DNA of 47,436 nucleotides. Origin: Gp6-AA40 sp050742535. GTDB taxonomy: Bacteria > Acidobacteriota > Vicinamibacteria > Vicinamibacterales > UBA2999. The stretch covers positions 1 through 47,436 of the forward strand of contig JBOGIQ010000009.1 in assembly GCA_050742535.1 (NCBI GenBank). The letters are read 5' to 3'. Of this stretch, positions 24,272-32,811 are shown piece after piece (within the stretch, counting starts at the first letter, position 1; each line of letters begins with the position of its first letter). The translations under genes and the position numbers were made by a program. A model generated the notes under the pieces. It saw only the letters and a list, made by a program, of their open reading frames with translations, searched no databases and was not told the origin of the DNA.

Positions 24272-27200
24272 GTGAAAGCTTTTCACCCGGCAGTCCGCGA
24301 GTGGTTCGCCAGCTCGTTCCCCTCGCCCACCAAAGCGCAGCAGGCGGGATGGCCGGCGATCGCACGCGGCGAATCCACGCTCATCCTCGCGCCGACCGGC
24401 AGCGGGAAGACGCTGGCGGCATTCCTCTGGTGCCTCAACCGTCTGATGTTCGAGCCGCCGCCGCCGCGGAAGGAGCGCTGCCGCGTGCTCTACATCTCCC
24501 CGCTCAAGGCCCTGGCTGTCGACGTCGAGCGCAACCTGCGGGCACCACTCGCCGGCATCGCCAATGTCGCCCGGCGCCTCGACGTCCCGGTGACGATCCC
24601 CGAGATTGCGATTCGAACCGGCGACACGCCGGCCGGAGAGCGCGCACGCTTTCTCCGCGATTCGGCAGACATTCTCATCACAACTCCTGAATCGCTGTTC
24701 CTGCTGCTGACATCGAACGCCCGCGCGCGGCTGGCGACCGTCGATACGGTCATCATCGACGAGATTCACGCGCTCGTCCCGACCAAGCGAGGCGCCCACC
24801 TGGCGCTGTCCCTGGAACGCCTGGAAGCGTTGCGGGCGGCGGGTCCGCCTCAAGACAGACACTGCGACGGAGCCACGGCGGGTCCGGCTGAAGCCGGACT
24901 CCACGGCGGACGCGTGCTGCAGCGAATCGGCCTCTCGGCGACGCAGCGGCCGCTGGACGAGGTAGCGCGGTTTCTCGGAGGCACCGAGGCGCAGGCGGAT
25001 CGGAAATCCCGGCGGCCCAGGTCGCGCCCCAAGGCCAGGGCGGCGGCCCTCGAAGAAGTGGAAACCGAGATACATGAAGAGTTTGGGGCGGATCAGAAAC
25101 CACCCACGTTCAGGCCGGTCACCGTCGTCGATGCGTCGGAGAAGAAGCAGCTGAAGCTGCGGATCGACGTTCCGGTCGAGGACATGGCGCGCGTCTCGGC
25201 ACTGGAGGTGCCGAGCGGACCGGCGTCCGGAGGGGCGCCGTCGATCTGGGCGTCGATCCACCCGCGCCTGCTCGAGCTGATTCGCTCGCACCGCTCGACC
25301 CTGTTGTTCGTCAACAGCCGCCGCCTCGCCGAGCGCCTGGCGGGCGCGCTCAACGAGCTGGCCGGCGAACCGCTGGTCCGATCGCATCACGGGTCGCTGG
25401 CCCGCGAAGCACGCAGCGACGTCGAAGACCTGCTGAAGGCGGGCCGCATCCGTGCGCTGGTCGCGACCTCGTCGCTCGAGCTCGGGATCGACATGGGGGC
25501 CGTCGACCTGGTCGTCCAGATCGAAGCCCCGCCCTCGGTGGCGAGCGGGCTGCAGCGAGTCGGCCGGGCCGGGCACCACGCGGGGGCGGTCAGCGAAGGC
25601 ATCATTTTCCCGAAGTTCCGCGGCGACCTCGTCGCCTGCGCGGCGGTCGCGCGGGCGATGCATGACGGCCAGGTCGAGTCCACCCGCTATCCGCGAAACC
25701 CGCTCGACGTCCTCGCTCAGCAGATCGTCGCCATGGCCGGTCTGGAGACGTGGGAGATCGACGACCTGTTTGCCGCCGTCCGGCGCGCGGCGCCCTTCGC
25801 CGATCTGAGCCGTCACATTTTCGAAGGCGTCCTCGACATGTTGTCGGGGCGATATCCGTCCGACGAATTCGCCGAGCTGCGTCCCCGTGTCACCTGGGAC
25901 CGCGTCAACGGCGTCATCTCGGGTCGTGAAGGGGCGACGCGTGTGGCGATTGCCAATGCCGGCACGATCCCCGATCGCGGGTTGTACGGCGTCTTCCTCG
26001 CCGGTGCGGATCGACCGGTTCGAGTGGGCGAGCTCGACGAAGAGATGGTGTTCGAGACGCAGGTCGGCGAAGCCTTCACGCTCGGCGCCTCCACCTGGCG
26101 GATCGAGGAGATCACGCACGATCGCGTGCTCGTGACGCCGGCGCCCGGAGAGCCCGGAAAAATGCCGTTCTGGCACGGCGACCGGGCCGGGCGGCCGGTG
26201 GAACTTGGCTACACCATCGGCAAGCTGGTCAGAGAGCTGCGGACGGTGCCACGGGCAGCCGCGCTCGATCGGCTCGTGCGGCTCCACGATCTCGACGCGG
26301 CAGCGGCGGAGAATCTGCTTCGCTATCTGGACGACCAGCTGGCGGTTGGCGCCATTCCCGACGATCGCACCATCGTCGTCGAACGGTGCCTGGACGACCT
26401 CGGTGACTGGCGGGTGTGTCTCCTCTCGCCGCTCGGCAGCCGCATCCACGCACCGTGGGCCATGGCCGTGACGGCGCAGATCCGCTCCCGCACCGGTATG
26501 GATGTCGAAGTGATGTGGGGCGACGAGGGCTTCGTCGTTCGCTTCCCCGACGTCGAAACGCCGCCCGACCCGGCGCTGCTGCTGCCGGATCCGGAAGACG
26601 TCGAAGGACTCGTTCTCCGGCAGCTGGGCGCGACGTCGCTGTTCGCCGCACGGTTCCGGGAAACGGCCGCTCGCGCGCTGCTCCTTCCGCGGCGCCGTCC
26701 CGGCCGACGAACTCCGCTGTGGCAGCAGCGGAAGCGGGCGTCCGACCTGCTGGCGGTCGCGTCGCGCTTCGGCTCGTTCCCGGCGCTGCTCGAAACCTAT
26801 CGAGAAATCCTGCGCGACCACTTCGACATGCCCGCGCTCCTCGACACGCTGCGCCGGGTACAGACGCGCACCATCAAGCTGGCCACGATCGACACGAAGG
26901 CGCCGTCGCCCTTTGCCTCATCCCTGCTCTTCAGCTACGTCGCGAACTACATCTACGACGGCGACGCGCCACTGGCGGAACGGCGGGCACAAGCCCTCTC
27001 GGTCGATCAGAGCCAGCTCCGCGAGCTGCTGGGCGACGCAGAGCTGCGCGAGCTGCTCGACCCGGACGCGCTGCACCAGATCGAGCGTCAGCTTCAACAT
27101 CTCGATGACAAGTACAAAGTGAAAACCATGGACGGACTGCACGACCTGCTCATCCGCATCGGCGATCTCTCCGCGGCGGATTTGCACGCGCGCAGCTCGA

Positions 27201-29245
27201 TGGCCGATGCGGCCGCGGAAGCGGCAACGCTCGAACGGGCTCGACGCATCGTCGGGCTGCCGATTGCCGGCGAGCGGCGCTATGTCGCCGTTGAAGACGT
27301 GGCCCGGTACCGCGACGCGCTTGGCATTCCTGTACCGCCGGGCATTCCGGAGTCGCTCCTCGAGCCGGTCCGGGATCCCGCCGGAGATCTGGTCCGCCGC
27401 TACGCGCGATCGCACGGACCGTTCACCGCCGGCGAGCTTGCCGCCCGGTACGGCCTCGGAGTCGCCGTCGCCGAGTCGCTGCTGCGGCGCCTGACCGGCG
27501 AAGAGCGGCTGATCGAGGGGGAGTTCCGTCCCGGCGGCACCGAACGCGAGTGGGTGGACGCCGACGTCCTGCGCAGCATCCGGCGGCGGTCGCTGGCCCG
27601 GCTGCGGCAGGAAGTCGAACCGGTCGACGCCGATGCGCTGGGACGCTTTGCCATGGCGTGGCACGGCATCGGCTCGGGACGACGCGGCCTCGAGACGCTC
27701 CTGGACGCCATCGAGCAGCTGCAAGGTGCCGCGATGCCGGCGACCGTCCTGGAGACGGAGGTGCTTCCCGCGCGCGTTGCCGATTACCAGCCGGCGATGC
27801 TCGACACTCTCATGGCGGCGGGCGAGGTCGTATGGGCCGGCGTCGAGCCGCTGGGTGCCCGCGACGGCCGCATCGCCCTATATCTGACCGATCACACGGT
27901 GCGCCTTCGCCCGCCAGCAGCTGATCGACCGAGTGGCGCGCCTGACAAGGCGCGCCCCACGATCGGACGTAAGGAACTCGACGGGCCGCAGCCGCCGATC
28001 GGAAGAGCCGCCGATGTCCTCGATTACCTGCGCGAGCATGGAGCGTCGTTTTTTGCCGAGGTCCATCAGGGCACCGGTGGTGGCTTCCCGCAGGAAACGG
28101 TTGACGCGTTGTGGGATCTCGTGTGGGCCGGTCGGATCACCAACGACACGCTGCATCCCCTTCGCGCCTACATCAGAGTCGAAGACAAGCGCGCGCCGCG
28201 ACGGGCGCGAGCGCAGCCGTTCCGGTCACGACGGCTGGTGCCGCGAACCGCGGAAGGCCGCTGGTCGATGCTCGAGACACGAAAGGCCAGCCGCAGCGCC
28301 GCAACCGAGTGGAGCGCCGCAATCGCACAGCAGCTGCTGACGCGGCACGGCGTCGTGACGCGCGAGACGGTGGCGGCAGAATCCATCCCGGGCGGGTTTT
28401 CGGCCGTGTACGACGTGCTGAAGGCGATGGAGGAAGCGGGGCGGATCCGCCGCGGGTACTTCGTGGGCGGACTTGGCGGAGCGCAATTTGCCCTTCCGGC
28501 CGCAGTCGATCTCCTGCGGTCGTTCCGCGACGTCCCCGAGGAGCCGAGTCACGTGGTGCTCGCAGCAACGGATCCGGCCAATCCGTACGGCACGGTCGTG
28601 AAGTGGCCCAGCTCGCCCCACGAAGCGCCGACGCGTTCCGTCGGCGGGCGTGTCATCCTGGTCGATGGGTTCGCCGCCGCGTACCTGCGGCGCGGCGAAC
28701 GGGAGCTGATCCTCTTTGCGCCTGAGACCGAGCCGCAGCGGTCGCGGACGATTCGCCAGGTCGCGCTCGCCCTTCTCGAGCTGGCCACGGCGCGCGAACA
28801 GGGCCAGCAGGGCATGCTGCTCACAGAAATCAACGGCGAGCCGGCGTCCACGCATCCGTCAGCCGATCTGTTCGCCGGCGAAGGCTTCGCGACCACAGCC
28901 ATGGGACTGCAGGCGCGCATCATTCCCGGCGACCTGTCCCGAGCACAGCCGAGGGATGGCATTCGCATTGCGGGACGAAGCCGTGGAGGGATATCCATGG
29001 CTGATACGCCACGCACGGGACCGGACCGCGCCGGCACCACCCGCGAAAGCGAACACGACGCGATCCGCTCTTCGAACGATCGGGATCAGAAGGCCGAACG
29101 CGAAGGCGTCGAGACCGAACACAATCGCGGCTACGACGAAGCGGCGCAGGGACGCACGTCCGTCGAGCATGAGGATCTCGGCGACGTCGATCCGGATAGC
29201 GCCGCGTCGGACGTCGATCGGGACGACACGATTGATGAGGTGTAG
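24272..29245 (+). CDS. lhr: Lhr-family ATP-dependent helicase
   Basis: A 1657-residue superfamily 2 helicase involved in DNA repair in characterised bacteria. It starts at GTG 24272. The N-terminal half has Walker A APTGSGKT (about 41-48), motif II DEIH, motif III SATQR, and late motifs FVNSRR and QRVGRAGHHAG. The Lhr C-terminal domains follow (winged helix and beta barrel, e.g. LGARDGRIALYL, TVVKWPSSP). Two insertions are seen relative to usual Lhr: residues about 190-213, encoded by palindromic repeats, and about 240-279, charged. After the usual ending (ATTAMGLQAR) a repeat-encoded stretch and an acidic 82-residue tail are added. Confidence 0.93.
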   Translation: MKAFHPAVREWFASSFPSPTKAQQAGWPAIARGESTLILAPTGSGKTLAAFLWCLNRLMFEPPPPRKERCRVLYISPLKALAVDVERNLRAPLAGIANVARRLDVPVTIPEIAIRTGDTPAGERARFLRDSADILITTPESLFLLLTSNARARLATVDTVIIDEIHALVPTKRGAHLALSLERLEALRAAGPPQDRHCDGATAGPAEAGLHGGRVLQRIGLSATQRPLDEVARFLGGTEAQADRKSRRPRSRPKARAAALEEVETEIHEEFGADQKPPTFRPVTVVDASEKKQLKLRIDVPVEDMARVSALEVPSGPASGGAPSIWASIHPRLLELIRSHRSTLLFVNSRRLAERLAGALNELAGEPLVRSHHGSLAREARSDVEDLLKAGRIRALVATSSLELGIDMGAVDLVVQIEAPPSVASGLQRVGRAGHHAGAVSEGIIFPKFRGDLVACAAVARAMHDGQVESTRYPRNPLDVLAQQIVAMAGLETWEIDDLFAAVRRAAPFADLSRHIFEGVLDMLSGRYPSDEFAELRPRVTWDRVNGVISGREGATRVAIANAGTIPDRGLYGVFLAGADRPVRVGELDEEMVFETQVGEAFTLGASTWRIEEITHDRVLVTPAPGEPGKMPFWHGDRAGRPVELGYTIGKLVRELRTVPRAAALDRLVRLHDLDAAAAENLLRYLDDQLAVGAIPDDRTIVVERCLDDLGDWRVCLLSPLGSRIHAPWAMAVTAQIRSRTGMDVEVMWGDEGFVVRFPDVETPPDPALLLPDPEDVEGLVLRQLGATSLFAARFRETAARALLLPRRRPGRRTPLWQQRKRASDLLAVASRFGSFPALLETYREILRDHFDMPALLDTLRRVQTRTIKLATIDTKAPSPFASSLLFSYVANYIYDGDAPLAERRAQALSVDQSQLRELLGDAELRELLDPDALHQIERQLQHLDDKYKVKTMDGLHDLLIRIGDLSAADLHARSSMADAAAEAATLERARRIVGLPIAGERRYVAVEDVARYRDALGIPVPPGIPESLLEPVRDPAGDLVRRYARSHGPFTAGELAARYGLGVAVAESLLRRLTGEERLIEGEFRPGGTEREWVDADVLRSIRRRSLARLRQEVEPVDADALGRFAMAWHGIGSGRRGLETLLDAIEQLQGAAMPATVLETEVLPARVADYQPAMLDTLMAAGEVVWAGVEPLGARDGRIALYLTDHTVRLRPPAADRPSGAPDKARPTIGRKELDGPQPPIGRAADVLDYLREHGASFFAEVHQGTGGGFPQETVDALWDLVWAGRITNDTLHPLRAYIRVEDKRAPRRARAQPFRSRRLVPRTAEGRWSMLETRKASRSAATEWSAAIAQQLLTRHGVVTRETVAAESIPGGFSAVYDVLKAMEEAGRIRRGYFVGGLGGAQFALPAAVDLLRSFRDVPEEPSHVVLAATDPANPYGTVVKWPSSPHEAPTRSVGGRVILVDGFAAAYLRRGERELILFAPETEPQRSRTIRQVALALLELATAREQGQQGMLLTEINGEPASTHPSADLFAGEGFATTAMGLQARIIPGDLSRAQPRDGIRIAGRSRGGISMADTPRTGPDRAGTTRESEHDAIRSSNDRDQKAEREGVETEHNRGYDEAAQGRTSVEHEDLGDVDPDSAASDVDRDDTIDEV
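24841..24906. repeat. Two palindromic repeat copies inside lhr, copies 4 and 5
   Basis: 24841-24867 reads GGGTCCGCCTCAAGACAGAC then ACTGCGA. 24880-24906 reads GGGTCCGGCTGAAGCCGGAC then TCCACGG. Both match the intergenic family in direct orientation and are read in frame, encoding GPPQDRHCDGATAGPAEAG. The total insertion is a multiple of three. Confidence 0.75.
28931..28958. repeat. CTGTCCCGAGC-type repeat at the natural end of lhr
   Basis: GACCTGTCCCGAGCACAGCC followed by GAGGGATG. It resembles a short dispersed repeat I associate with acidobacterial genomes, and here it follows the point where Lhr proteins usually stop. A possible partial relative (CCTGTCCCGCGAAGGCGGA) lies at 31702-31720. 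Single clear copy in the window, so the assignment is weak. Confidence 0.35.
28997..29245 (+). other. In-frame internal start for an acidic 82-residue protein within lhr
   Basis: ATG at 28997 (Lhr residue 1576) has GGAGGG six bases upstream, a better ribosome binding site than lhr's own. From there the frame encodes an acidic, disordered-looking protein starting MADTPRTGPDRAGTTRE and ending DVDPDSAASDVDRDDTIDEV. It looks like a small separate gene that became fused to lhr when the intervening stop was lost, or that is still made from its own start. Confidence 0.5.
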
Positions 29246-29705
29246 TGCCTGAGGGCGACACAATCTTCCGGGCGGCCCGCACGCTGCAGCGCGCGCTGGC
29301 GGGCCGCACGGTCACCCGATTCGAGTCGGTCTTCCCGGCGCTGTCGCGCGTCGACGCCGACACACCACTCCGCGGCCGCACGATCGAACGCGTCGAGGCA
29401 CGCGGCAAACACCTGCTGATCTGGTTCTCCTGCCGGCGGACGTCGATCGCCTCGTGACGACGGCGGTGAAGCTCATGCGCGCCAATGTCGCCGAGGGCGC
29501 ACCGGCCGCACGCCTCCGGGTCTATGGCCGCGCCGGCAGACCGTGCCGGCGATGCGGCAGTCCGATTTCGCGCCGGCCTCAGGGGCCACACGCGCGCTCC
29601 ACTGACTGGTGCCCGCGCTGCCAGCCGGCAAACGGTGCTGGAGCGGATACGGCACGCGGCTTCGGTCCGCAGAAAAACCACGCACCGCCGGATCGCACGC
29701 GGTAA
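29245..29705 (+). pseudogene. nei: Broken endonuclease VIII-like DNA glycosylase
   Basis: The gene starts with GTG at 29245, overlapping the lhr stop (TAGTG). The first 66 residues are an intact Nei N-terminus: PEGDTIFRAARTLQRAL with catalytic Pro2 and Glu3, then RVEARGKHLLIWFS with the conserved Lys. Around 29430 the frame breaks. In another frame the C-terminal part resumes as LPADVDRLVTTAVKLMRANV, followed by the zinc finger VYGRAGRPCRRCGSPI and WCPRCQ. About 120 middle residues, including the H2TH region, are missing, so this is an internal deletion with frameshift. Its 3' part overlaps the lipid kinase gene on the opposite strand. Confidence 0.85.
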
Positions 29706-30586
29706 ATACAGCGGTCCGCCTCGAGCACTTCGCCGTCGATATTCACGCGCGCGCGGCGATCGAAAACCAGATCGAACCGGGCGCTCCGGAAGGACATCAC
29801 GTCATCGCGACCTGGCTCGCCGGACGTGGCTATGCGCTGCAGCGTGCCGAGCAACTCCAGCACCGGCATTCGCGGCACGACGATGACGTCGAGCAGACCG
29901 TCGTCGATCAGCGCATCCGGGGCAATCGCGTAGCCGCCGCCGATGAACGGGGCATTGCACACGGCAAACATCTGAACGACGGACTCCCCGACCGGCACGA
30001 GCTCGCTCGCGGGACCCGCCGCCGCCGGACGCTCCGAAGCGACGAGCAGACGCACGCTGAGCGGATCCGCCGCGAAGAGCGCCCGTGCGCCGCCTATGAG
30101 ATAGGCCACTTTGCCGGCGATGTCCTTGAGCGCCGGGGTCACGACGCCCGACGTCTCGGCGATGAGTCCGCCCGCCGACGTGTTGATGAACGGACGATCG
30201 TTCATCACGCCGACGTCCGCCGCCACGACGTGCGGATCCAGCAGGCGATCGAGCGCCCGCTGCGGCTCGTCGCCGAGTCCCAGCGCCTTTGAAAAATCAT
30301 TGCCGGTGCCAAATGGGATGATGCCGATGGGAATGGCCGGCCGCGGGCTCGCGCCGAGGATGCCGCGAAGGGTTCCGTTGACCGTTCCGTCGCCCCCGGC
30401 CACGTACAACGCCGCGCAGTTGTCGGCGACCGTCCGCTCCGCCGCCTTCCCCAGATCGTCGGCGCCCGCGGTGACGGTCACGATCAGCTCCTCGAACAGG
30501 CTGCCCAGGCGGGAGCGCATGAGCGGAAGCATGTCGACCGCCCGATCAGCTCCGGACGAGGGGTTGACGATCAGATGGGCGCGCAT
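29579..30586 (-). CDS. Diacylglycerol/lipid kinase family protein (YegS type)
   Basis: A 335-residue soluble kinase. The N-terminal domain has HLIVNPSSGADRA and the nucleotide motif VAGGDGTVNGTL (about 62-73), then IPFGTGNDFSKALGLGD. The C-terminal beta-sandwich contains PDALIDDGLLDVIVV and RVNIDGEVLEADRC. The usual C-terminus is near WFFCG; about 27 extra residues follow, read antisense through the nei remnant. It begins 13 bases after gvpK and is probably on the gas vesicle transcript, although it is not a known gas vesicle gene. The lipid substrate is unknown. Confidence 0.92.
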   Translation of the reverse strand: MRAHLIVNPSSGADRAVDMLPLMRSRLGSLFEELIVTVTAGADDLGKAAERTVADNCAALYVAGGDGTVNGTLRGILGASPRPAIPIGIIPFGTGNDFSKALGLGDEPQRALDRLLDPHVVAADVGVMNDRPFINTSAGGLIAETSGVVTPALKDIAGKVAYLIGGARALFAADPLSVRLLVASERPAAAGPASELVPVGESVVQMFAVCNAPFIGGGYAIAPDALIDDGLLDVIVVPRMPVLELLGTLQRIATSGEPGRDDVMSFRSARFDLVFDRRARVNIDGEVLEADRCIYRVRSGGAWFFCGPKPRAVSAPAPFAGWQRGHQSVERACGP

Positions 30587-30599
30587 CGCTGCCCGTCAA

Positions 30600-31034
30600 T
30601 CAGATCAATTTGCCTGCCGGCCCGAGGTCGAGGTTGAGGTCCTCGACGGAAATGCCGAAGCGTGCGGCGAGGTCGCGAACCGTCGTTTCGAGCTGCATCA
30701 GCGCGCGGCCGATGTCCTCCGTCTGCCGGTCGGTCAGCGTCCCCGCCTCCAGTCGACGGATCGCCTGCCGCTCGAGCAGCCTGCGAATGAATTCGACCAG
30801 GGTCAGGACGAGCTGGGCGACCGACCGCTGGACGTCGTCCGGATCGGCGTTCCAGCGCAGAGGACCCTTGCCCGTCGCACGTTCCAGCTCGCGGCGCAGG
30901 TCCTCCAGCTCGGCAACCTCGGTGATGGTGAGCGCTCCCGCCTTCGCAACAAGCGACCGGCGTCGCTTCGGCGCCTTCTTCCTTGTCGCGGCCGTCACCG
31001 TGCGCTTCCGCGGCTTCGATGCTGAACGTGCCAT
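30600..31034 (-). CDS. gvpK: Gas vesicle protein K
   Basis: A 144-residue helical protein. Residues about 60-144 match GvpK: NADPDDVQRSVAQLVLTLVE, RRLLERQAIRRLEAGTLTDR, ALMQLETTVRDLAARFGIS and the ending DLNLDLGPAGKLI. The N-terminal 40 residues are Lys/Arg-rich and disordered. GvpK is a small helical assembly factor in gas vesicle clusters; its exact role is not settled. It begins 3 bases after the short gvpF/L gene. Confidence 0.93.
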   Translation of the reverse strand: MARSASKPRKRTVTAATRKKAPKRRRSLVAKAGALTITEVAELEDLRRELERATGKGPLRWNADPDDVQRSVAQLVLTLVEFIRRLLERQAIRRLEAGTLTDRQTEDIGRALMQLETTVRDLAARFGISVEDLNLDLGPAGKLI

Positions 31035-31037
31035 GCG

Positions 31038-31682
31038 CTATTCGAATGCCGCGAACGCGTACGGCGGCCAGGGTCCGGTGACGATGGCGGTGATGCCCGA
31101 CGACGCGGCTGAGGTCTGCACCGCGTGGCGGTAGGCGGCCGCCGATGCGCGCGGAATGAGGTGGTAGACGCTGGACACTCCCGCACGGTGCTCAACGCGT
31201 TCGTCGCGCACCCAGCGTGCGACGGCGTTCCGCACGGGCTCGAAACCCGGTACCGCGCGTCGCGCCGCGGCCGCGCGGGCCCGGCTCCTCAGGTAGTCGC
31301 GCCCCGTCAGTGGAGCCTTCGTGGGGCCGTGCTCGGAGGCGGCGTGGTGTTGGACCACCCGAACGGTCATCTGCGCCCGCTTCCGCACATGGGCGAGGCC
31401 CAGGGCTAAAGCCCGTCGACGGGAGACCAGCACGCTCCTCAACTCATCTTCAGCCATTCGCGTGCCGAACCGCACGGGAAGGATCGCGGGAAACCGTTCC
31501 GCGAGCTCGCGCATCAGGCGATCGTAACGCCGCAGGTTGCTCGCCGTCGGCGATGACCGCCCCCCGCGATCGGTCACGACGGCGGCCACTGCACGTTCGC
31601 GCACGACGCGAAGACGGCGGCCATCTCCAGAGCGCAACGATTGCGGAGCGCCGCGGCTGGCGACGATGGCGAGGACCGTCAC
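31038..31682 (-). CDS. Short GvpF/GvpL-family protein
   Basis: A 214-residue member of the GvpF/L family with GTG start at 31682. Conserved parts are RYDRLMRELAERFPAILPVRFGTRM near the middle of the N-terminal domain and the C-terminal signature ITAIVTGPWPPYAFAAFE. It is shorter than the other two paralogues, with a reduced N-terminal strand region and a truncated C-terminal helical part. GvpF/L proteins bind the shell protein and help start assembly. Nine bases separate it from the gene upstream. Confidence 0.88.
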   Translation of the reverse strand: MTVLAIVASRGAPQSLRSGDGRRLRVVRERAVAAVVTDRGGRSSPTASNLRRYDRLMRELAERFPAILPVRFGTRMAEDELRSVLVSRRRALALGLAHVRKRAQMTVRVVQHHAASEHGPTKAPLTGRDYLRSRARAAAARRAVPGFEPVRNAVARWVRDERVEHRAGVSSVYHLIPRASAAAYRHAVQTSAASSGITAIVTGPWPPYAFAAFE

Positions 31683-31691
31683 AGCCGCAAC

Positions 31692-31958
31692 CTATTTAAG
31701 GCCTGTCCCGCGAAGGCGGACGGCTGCGCGCCGTCTTCGCCGTGCATGATGGCGCTCGATGAAATCGGTATCCTCGTTCGGCAGCACCCGATCGGCCGCG
31801 CACAGCAGCACGGACAGCCGTGCATAGATCAGATCGACCTGCGCCAGCGCGATCGTCAGGTCGCCGCTCAGCACGACGCCTTTGTTGAGGACGTTATCGA
31901 CAATGTCCAGCAGCGATGCCTCGCTGGAATCGAGAACGGCCTTGTCTGCCGCAACCAC
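31692..31958 (-). CDS. GvpA-superfamily minor protein, GvpM/GvpS-like
   Basis: An 88-residue protein whose core SLLDIVDNVLNKGVVLSGDL followed by TIALAQVDLIYARLSVLLCA matches the GvpA/J/M fold but carries the SGDL and LIYARLS pattern of GvpM/S-type minor proteins. It may help nucleate or cap the vesicle. I chose GTG at 31958, the last start before the conserved region; no Shine-Dalgarno is evident. The last about 10 residues (AVRLRGTGLK) may be encoded by a dispersed repeat. Confidence 0.8.
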   Translation of the reverse strand: MVAADKAVLDSSEASLLDIVDNVLNKGVVLSGDLTIALAQVDLIYARLSVLLCAADRVLPNEDTDFIERHHARRRRRAAVRLRGTGLK

Positions 31959-31983
31959 GGCGCCTGCGGCGCCGCGTTGCTCT

Positions 31984-32811
31984 TCAGCGTCGCTTCTTCG
32001 ACGCGGCACGGCGGGGTCTCGGTGGATCAACGAAGTTGTACGGGGGCCATGGACCGGTGAGTGAGACGACGAGCCCGGATCCGGACAGCCGCCGCGCCTG
32101 CTGACGCAGCGCGCTGCGAAACGCGCTGGCACCGCGGGCGGGAACGAGGAACGCCGCGTCGAGCAGCAGGCGCGATCCGGGCGTGGCCTGCTCGGTCGAA
32201 CGGCGCCGGCGTGCCTCGGTGGCCTCACGCGACATCGCCCGGTACAGCCGATCGGCTGCCGTTCGGGCCGCCGTCAGCTGAACACGCGTCACATCGAACA
32301 GGTCCCGCTTGCGGGCGAGATACGCCGCGCCCGACTCGGCCTCTCCACCTCGGCGCGTCCGGCGCGATTGATGGCTGTCCTCGACCGCCTGCCGCGCGGC
32401 GCGTTCGTCGAACGACAGGCGCAGTCCCCATTCGAGCTGCCGATCGAAGCGAGTCAGGATTCGATCGATTCGCCGCCACTCCTGCGCGACATACTCGAGG
32501 GCGCGTTCATCCGAGGTGAACAGCGTGAAGAGCTGCAGCGGCAGCACCGCCGGAGCGGCGAGAAAGTGTTCGACCACGGTTTCGTGCGCCAGCGCGCGGC
32601 GGCCGACCCAGTCGATGTTCTGCAGGCCGGCGGCCAGCATCGCTTCGTCGTACTCACGTGCCGGCACCGAGGAGACGATCGCCCAGGTGTCTGGCCCCGC
32701 TTGCAGCACGCGCACGCCCCGCGCGCCAGGCATCGGACCGCGAACCGCGCCGGTGGCCGGAGCCTTCGGGCTGCGGACCAGGCAGTAGACGTAGGTGAGC
32801 GAGGCAGTCAC
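31984..32811 (-). CDS. GvpF/GvpL-family protein
   Basis: A 275-residue assembly protein with GTG start at 32811, overlapping the gvpG stop (GTGA). It begins LTYVYCLVRSPKAPATGAVRG, the family's ferredoxin-like N-terminus, and contains AHETVVEHFLAAPAVLPLQLF. LEWGLRLSFDE marks the second domain, and SLTGPWPPYNFVDP the C-terminus. A basic tail (RPRRAASKKRR) follows. Which of GvpF and GvpL it is cannot be decided. Confidence 0.92.
   Translation of the reverse strand: MTASLTYVYCLVRSPKAPATGAVRGPMPGARGVRVLQAGPDTWAIVSSVPAREYDEAMLAAGLQNIDWVGRRALAHETVVEHFLAAPAVLPLQLFTLFTSDERALEYVAQEWRRIDRILTRFDRQLEWGLRLSFDERAARQAVEDSHQSRRTRRGGEAESGAAYLARKRDLFDVTRVQLTAARTAADRLYRAMSREATEARRRRSTEQATPGSRLLLDAAFLVPARGASAFRSALRQQARRLSGSGLVVSLTGPWPPYNFVDPPRPRRAASKKRR

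Noticed and set aside
24248..26821. 857-residue open frame on the minus strand opposite lhr
   Set aside because: It is a shadow of the GC-rich lhr gene: composition rich in Arg, Gly, Asp and Gln, no domain pattern, while the plus frame has full helicase motifs.
31411..31432. GGGCTAAAGCCC palindrome as another dispersed repeat
   Set aside because: It lies in the conserved SRRRALALGLAHVR part of a gvpF/L gene and has no second copy in the window, so it is probably ordinary coding sequence.
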